Positions 6,480 to 10,191 of a stretch of 10,191 bases of DNA are shown piece by piece. A program made the translations under genes and the position numbers. The notes under the pieces are model-generated. The model had not been told where the DNA came from. It worked only from the letters and a program-made list of their open reading frames with translations, and ran no database searches. The stretch spans positions 1-10,191 of the forward strand of contig JBBSJV010000056.1 in assembly GCA_038256935.1 (NCBI GenBank), given 5' to 3'. Source of the DNA: JBBSJV01 sp038256935. Its GTDB lineage: Bacteria; Patescibacteriota; JACMRA01. Numbering within the stretch: position 1 is the first letter of the stretch; each line of letters starts with the position of its first letter.

Positions 6480-6855
6480 GTTAAAGTTGTTTTTAAAATT
6501 TAAATAATTTCCGATTAAACTATTGATTATACTAAAATAATAGTAAATTTTGGTTTTTAGGTGTCTAAAACTAGTTGTAATTTCTAATCCATATTTTTAG
6601 ATAGGATAAATACACTACAACATATTTATGTGTATAATTATTGCCTGAATGCGTCAATAATATCATTTAAAGATATGCTCGCATTTATTTCAAATTTTTT
6701 GTGAACTTACTAATCTCTTTGGCTAATTATTTACCTTTATAAAGCATTACTAAATGTCCTTAGTCTAGTTGATAATTAAACTGTAATTTAACCTCTGACT
6801 TATAAAATTTTTGCATCAGAATTTTTAGATTGTCTCAGCAACTATTTTATAGCAA

Positions 6856-6876
6856 ACTTCCGTTAAGAATGGAAGT
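6856..6876 (-). terminator. Possible weak terminator of the 6904-7938 hydrolase
   Basis: ACTTCC (6856-6861) pairs with GGAAGT (6871-6876) around a 9-nt loop, starting about 27 bases after the TAA stop at 6904. On the - strand only a short broken T-run follows (TTTGCTAT), so termination may be inefficient. On the + strand ATTAATTTTC follows, which would also suit weak termination from the other side. Confidence 0.35.
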
Positions 6877-6903
6877 ATTAATTTTCTTTAAAGGGTAAAA
6901 AAA

Positions 6904-7938
6904 TTAAAGCCTTGAGATGATCATCGGATAAACAAAATCAGTATCAGCATATGCTTGATTAGGATCGATTACGTCATGGCCTAAACCAGTTGCAGCTGTG
7001 AATTCTTGCCGATTAACTTGTAATCCTGACAACTTTGAAAATTGATCGCTATATCTTTTGACTGTCTCGTTATTTATAGCAGGGTCAGCTTCGACAGTAT
7101 AGAAAAAGATACTTCTGTTTTTAAATTTACTGGAACCATAATCTGCCTTTTCTAAATCTGATTTTATGTTATCACCAAGACCTACAAAAGCGGCTAAAGC
7201 CTTAGTTGAAAACCGAGGGTATGCATACAGTGGCCCTGTGGTTCTTTGATCTTTTACCTCATCGTCCCACCAAATAAACATACTAGGAAGGACATTTAAA
7301 GTATTTGAAACAAATTTTTGGCTACTACTTGGATAACCATTTGGTACCAAGAAAGGAGAGCTAATAACTGCTTTACTAATCAAATTGGAGTTATAAAAAG
7401 AGTACATGGCAATATTTCCTCCACCAGAAATACCATAAACTGAGATTTTTTGACCAAGCCCAGATACTTCTGAAACAGTTTGTTTGCTAAACTCAGCCAA
7501 GCCACCTGCAGTTGTTTTTTCCAGATCAGTTGTCATTTTGTCTGCATAACCGTGATAAGGAAGCCTTGGTACATAAACATTGTAGCCCATTTGAAAAAGT
7601 TGATCGGCAAGTATTGAATACTGGGCTGGACAGTTGGTGAACCCGTGATACAATAAAATCGCCTTTTCAGTCTGTTTTCCATGATTATAGGCTTTGGTGC
7701 TGCATTGAGTGTCGATACTTGTATCATCCTGGCTTTGTCTTTGCTGAATCAAGCTTAACGAGGCCTCATAACTGAGTTTTTCAGTCTCAAAAGCAACTGC
7801 GGGGTTTTTCAGGGGCAAAAAATATAGCAGGCTTAACACCAGAGCTGACATACTTAGAAGAATTAAAACTGTATAAGCAAAATACTTGATACCTTTTTTA
7901 AGCTTAGGATTAAGGCTTTGACTGGATTGTTGAAACAT
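6904..7938 (-). CDS. Single-pass membrane-anchored alpha/beta hydrolase (esterase/lipase-like)
   Basis: A 344-residue protein. A polar, basic N-terminus (1-18) precedes one transmembrane helix (about 19-42), then a linker (43-90), then an alpha/beta hydrolase domain that should face outside the cytoplasm. The oxyanion motif is HGFTNCP (98-104), the nucleophile is Ser171 in YGISGGG, and the probable acid is Asp285 in VEADPAINNET. The base is His321 in GLGHDVID. RLPYHGYADKM (125-135) is the usual strand/loop of carboxylesterases and monoacylglycerol-lipase-like enzymes. It has only two cysteines, Cys79 and Cys103, both in the exported part, where they could form a disulfide tying the linker to the active-site loop. 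Length and motifs look intact. ATG 7938 is 91 bases from the stop of the upstream gene. Lipid or ester turnover at the envelope is the natural guess, but the substrate is unknown. Confidence 0.93.
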   Translation of the reverse strand: MFQQSSQSLNPKLKKGIKYFAYTVLILLSMSALVLSLLYFLPLKNPAVAFETEKLSYEASLSLIQQRQSQDDTSIDTQCSTKAYNHGKQTEKAILLYHGFTNCPAQYSILADQLFQMGYNVYVPRLPYHGYADKMTTDLEKTTAGGLAEFSKQTVSEVSGLGQKISVYGISGGGNIAMYSFYNSNLISKAVISSPFLVPNGYPSSSQKFVSNTLNVLPSMFIWWDDEVKDQRTTGPLYAYPRFSTKALAAFVGLGDNIKSDLEKADYGSSKFKNRSIFFYTVEADPAINNETVKRYSDQFSKLSGLQVNRQEFTAATGLGHDVIDPNQAYADTDFVYPMIISRL

Positions 7939-8029
7939 TTTGATTGTCTAACATAACAATAACATTTTGTAGAGAGTATAACCTGGACGAGAACTAAAGA
8001 TGGTTTTATTTTAGCAAAGAATCTATGTT

Positions 8030-9010
8030 TTAATTAATATATTCAAATGGACTATATAAACTTTTAAAAAGAGAATATTTGTTAGAAAAATCTTGACCAT
8101 AATCATTACCTTGGTATCGAGTCAGCTTAAATTTTTCTGTTTCTTCTTGGACGGTTATAAATTTGTCTTGTAAGCTTATCTCTACCATCTTATTATAAGT
8201 ATTTTCTATATCATCTAGTAGGCCAATCGGCTCTGGTGCCTTTCCTATTTCACTGGCTTCTACTTTTGATAAAGTAGTTAATTTTGACTGTAAAAGTTCA
8301 TAAAACTGTGCTTGAAACTCGTGAAAGTCAATTAGTGTTTGAACTTCTTGGAGTATCTTAAAATCCATTTCTCGGCCTAACTCGACAATCATCGTTTTGG
8401 TTTCCTCGGAAAATAAATTGTAGCAATTGTAATATTCTTGGGCGTGAGTCTGTAGTGCGGTATTGACCTCAAGATAAGATGCAAAATAAGTATTCAATTG
8501 TGTTATTGATCCGGGGGAAGTGCTTATCTTAGATTCTGCATTGAGATTATCCAGCTTAGGTATCCAAGTTTCATACTTTGCTAGAGCTTCAATAAAGCAA
8601 TTGTTGACTGCTGGTTCATGGATAATAAAGTATTTTTGGGTTTTAATGATCCTCAACATCGACTCATTGTTTTGACTTGATAAAAGTTCTAAGTCCTGAG
8701 AAACTGACATTGAGATTAAGTCTTCGTAGAGACTACTGGAGGTTTCTTGGAATTTTTGGCTATCAAATTGCTCTGCTTCTTCTGATTGACTATATAGATC
8801 TCCATAAAACTGATTGTTAAGGCTAATTATTTCTTGGTTAGTAGAGTCAAACTGGGCAAACAAATTATTCACTTTAGTTTGTTTATCTAGGTATTGGTTG
8901 TATTCTGATTTGGATTGAATAAAAAATAAGCCTCCAGCAAGTAATGATAAAGCTACAATTACAAAAAGACTACTTATTAAAATTTTTCGGTATTTATTTA
9001 CAAAATTCAT
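8030..9010 (-). CDS. Membrane-anchored helical extracytoplasmic protein, function unknown
   Basis: A 326-residue protein that I do not recognise. The start (MNFVNKYRK) and one hydrophobic helix (10-31) form a signal anchor. The exported part (about 33-326) is rich in Gln, Asn, Ser, Glu and Leu with long helix-forming stretches (36-70, 80-125, 200-250, 262-300), so it is probably mostly alpha-helical and may form coiled coils. It has just two cysteines, Cys138 (VNNCF) and Cys196 (YYNCYN), both exported and able to form a disulfide. No enzyme motif is seen. Start and length give a clean signal anchor, and the gene looks intact. It runs in the same direction as the anchored hydrolase 91 bases downstream; a shared transcript is possible but not shown. 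Confidence 0.8.
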   Translation of the reverse strand: MNFVNKYRKILISSLFVIVALSLLAGGLFFIQSKSEYNQYLDKQTKVNNLFAQFDSTNQEIISLNNQFYGDLYSQSEEAEQFDSQKFQETSSSLYEDLISMSVSQDLELLSSQNNESMLRIIKTQKYFIIHEPAVNNCFIEALAKYETWIPKLDNLNAESKISTSPGSITQLNTYFASYLEVNTALQTHAQEYYNCYNLFSEETKTMIVELGREMDFKILQEVQTLIDFHEFQAQFYELLQSKLTTLSKVEASEIGKAPEPIGLLDDIENTYNKMVEISLQDKFITVQEETEKFKLTRYQGNDYGQDFSNKYSLFKSLYSPFEYIN

Positions 9011-9135
9011 AACTTCGCAAATCGCATAAGATCAATATAAACTATACAAAGCAATTTTTGTTATTCATTGCAAATATATATTGTGAGTGAGTATTCAATT
9101 CATTGGGTGTTAAGTTCCGACTAGGAGTTGTGGTA

Positions 9136-9570
9136 TCAAACTTTTACAGTTGTTTTAAGTCGTGGTACTACTGATGATCTAAGATCTAAATCCCAATTTA
9201 AGTAGCTACAATCATGGCACAGTCTTTGATTAAAAAATTTTCTGGACTGCAAAGAATCCTTCTCAATATCATGAGCCAAAGCTCCACCTGCTCCTCCACT
9301 AACACCACCTACTGCAATATCACCTGCAAGTTGTCCAATGTCAATTGTCCCTGTGGTATTGAGTTGAGTGCCTGCACTATTGATTGCTCCAAAGCTAGCC
9401 CCTGAAGCTGCACCTGTTCCTATGGTTGTAGTAAACACACTCGCTCCTCTTGCAGCTAATGCACTTCCAGCTCCCATACCAATACCTGCTGAGGCACCAT
9501 TTGCTGCTGCTCCTATTCCTGCTTGTATTCCTACATCTTTCCAGTCATCTACTCTTCTGTTTTCAATCAA
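9136..9570 (-). pseudogene. Orphan Gly/Ala-rich fragment resembling the pre-toxin part of an Rhs-like polymorphic toxin
   Basis: A 144-codon open frame that begins immediately after an in-frame TAG (9571-9573). The only start-like codon at its head is TTG 9570, which lies inside the upstream gene (8-base overlap), and there is no ribosome binding site. The sequence starts abruptly in WKDVGIQAGIGAAANGA and continues for about 90 residues as Gly/Ala/Ser-rich hydrophobic repeats ending in TIDIGQLAGDIAVGGVSGGA. This is the pattern found between the Rhs core and the toxin tip in polymorphic toxins. After AHDIEKDSLQSRK only about 35 residues remain (with LCHDCSYLNWDLDL), too few for a normal toxin domain and not recognised. 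I interpret it as a displaced or decayed toxin C-terminal module. Alternatively it is a short real gene using TTG and translational coupling (TTGATTGA). It ends in TGA. Confidence 0.5.
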
Positions 9571-10021
9571 CTAAACTAGCATCTACATCAGCATACTCAT
9601 ATTCCCATAATTCTTTTTCAAATCCATCGTATAAAATTTGAATTACAGAATTAATCTTAGTACTATCTGCAATGTCAATACAAACTAATTTACTATTATA
9701 GAACTCATTTGTGCAGGATAAAGCTTTCAACTTTTTATCAAAAATATCTATATAATCTTCTTTGGTACAATTTTTAAAAAATAATCTGATTGTTGAGTGA
9801 CCATTTTTCTTTAAGACTTTAGTAAAATACGGTCTTTCGTCATCAGGATATTTTTTAATAGCTTCAAATTCATCTTTATAACTTATTCCATAAGCAAAAA
9901 AAGGATGATCATCTAAAATATAAACGTCATATTCTTTATGAATAGCCCAAGGTGTTTCAATAATAATTTCACCTGTCTCTTCGTCTTTTACTTCAAATAC
10001 TACTTTTATAAGGTTATTCAT
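9563..10021 (-). CDS. DUF4265-like protein, possible immunity protein
   Basis: A 152-residue soluble protein with no signal or membrane helix. The N-terminal half follows the DUF4265 pattern as I remember it: a first strand VKVVFEV, then 'ETPWA' (Trp25), 'HPFFAYGISYKDEFEA' (39-54) and 'VLKKNGHSTIRLFF' (69-82). The family is uncharacterised. The C-terminal half (90-145) has an FD.KL..L helix, the strand YNSKLVCIDI (108-117) and an acidic end ELWEYEY. The protein is acidic, small and intracellular, lies in a tandem of similar genes and directly precedes a toxin-like fragment, all as expected for polymorphic-toxin immunity proteins. That role is inference from context. ATG 10021 lies 11 bases after the stop of the upstream gene, and no Shine-Dalgarno site is visible. 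It ends in TGA, overlapping the following frame. Confidence 0.75.
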   Translation of the reverse strand: MNNLIKVVFEVKDEETGEIIIETPWAIHKEYDVYILDDHPFFAYGISYKDEFEAIKKYPDDERPYFTKVLKKNGHSTIRLFFKNCTKEDYIDIFDKKLKALSCTNEFYNSKLVCIDIADSTKINSVIQILYDGFEKELWEYEYADVDASLVD

Positions 10022-10032
10022 TTAGAGTTAGA

Positions 10033-10191
10033 TTACTGATTACCTACCTCATATTCAATATTATTCTGATTTAAGTATTTTTCAACATCATTGTACTTTT
10101 GTCTATCAAATTCAATTGCAATAATTTTACTATTATAACCCTCATAAGAAATGTTAAAATCGCTTAATTGAATTAATAGTTTTTTAAAATC
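10033..10191 (-). CDS. C-terminal fragment of a second DUF4265-like protein (5' end outside window)
   Basis: On the - strand the frame is open from the window edge to TAA at 10033-10035, giving 52 residues. It starts DFKKLLIQLSDFNIS and ends EKYLNQNNIEYEVGNQ. Its YNSKIIAIEFD lines up with YNSKLVCIDI in the next gene downstream, and both place it after a KKL helix and about 30 residues before an acidic end with EYE. I therefore read it as the end of a paralogue of that gene, not as noise. The spacing to the next ATG is only 11 bases, so both are likely on one transcript. The assignment rests on a short segment. Confidence 0.6.
   Translation of the reverse strand, partial: DFKKLLIQLSDFNISYEGYNSKIIAIEFDRQKYNDVEKYLNQNNIEYEVGNQ

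Larger units (their letters stand above)
6373..6903. other. 531-bp AT-rich gene-free gap
   Basis: I find no convincing protein, tRNA or rRNA gene here on either strand. It holds repeat copy B and the hydrolase promoter at its left end. There is a short hairpin at 6555-6570 (TTTTAG, loop GTGT, CTAAAA) with no T-run after it, and a nested hairpin at 6648-6685 that follows a TATAAT box at 6633-6638. The probable end-of-gene hairpin of the next gene is at 6856-6876. The sequence is very rich in A and T, with many stops in all frames. Confidence 0.6.

Noticed and set aside
6373..6903. tRNA or other standard RNA gene in the long gap
   Set aside because: No T-loop GGTTCGAAT-like motif or acceptor pairing could be found on either strand.
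7533..7727. 64-codon - strand frame within the anchored hydrolase
   Set aside because: It overlaps the HGFTNCP motif region of the hydrolase in another frame and has no independent signals.
9214..9641. Several short open frames on the + strand rich in Pro, Ala, Cys or Leu
   Set aside because: They are the opposite-strand image of the Gly/Ala-rich frame and the end of the DUF4265-like gene. Low-complexity codons keep the other strand open, and no start region or family resemblance is seen.
1..10191. Recoded genetic code (TGA read as Gly or Trp, as in some candidate phyla)
   Set aside because: The long genes have no in-frame TGA, Trp is encoded by TGG, and TGA ends two frames at sensible places. 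The standard code explains everything.

Overview
This is an AT-rich bacterial window with short, simple genes. It holds the 3' part of a housekeeping translation GTPase (typA/bipA) followed mostly by membrane and envelope proteins that I cannot name. None of the starts I examined has a convincing Shine-Dalgarno sequence. Two genes have a -10-like box only 6 nt before the ATG, which suggests leaderless transcripts. The standard genetic code fits: TGA is used only as a stop. The style (AT-rich, few SD sites, many single-pass membrane proteins of unknown function, CPBP proteases, YcxB-like protein, dispersed GTCA...TCTT hairpin repeats) is reminiscent of Candidate Phyla Radiation/Patescibacteria genomes. 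That placement is an impression, not a proof.

Left part, + strand (1-3089): the C-terminal 337 residues of TypA, then an intergenic region with three copies of a REP-like hairpin (the first probably acts as the typA terminator). Next come two tandem CPBP-family intramembrane proteases and a small VOC/glyoxalase-fold protein with its own apparent leaderless promoter.

Middle, - strand (3227-9010), convergent with the left part: a YcxB-like membrane protein, a single-pass anchored protein and a four-helix membrane protein lie in one direction and may form an operon (5042 down to 3227). Upstream of them are two membrane-anchored alpha/beta hydrolases with intact catalytic triads but different topologies, and a 326-residue anchored helical protein with two cysteines. 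The hydrolase at 5269-6372 is bracketed by two diverged copies of a roughly 50-bp repeat, and one copy contains its best promoter. A 531-bp AT-rich gap (6373-6903) has no gene but holds short hairpins.

Right end, - strand (9136-10191): two neighbouring genes that look like tandem DUF4265-type proteins (one cut by the window edge), followed by a Gly/Ala-rich open frame that starts directly after a stop codon. The last resembles the pre-toxin segment of an Rhs-like polymorphic toxin. I read this as the tail of a polymorphic toxin/immunity locus, with an orphan, decaying toxin piece and duplicated immunity-like genes. It is the most interesting part of the window, and the main toxin gene, if present, should lie just beyond base 10191.
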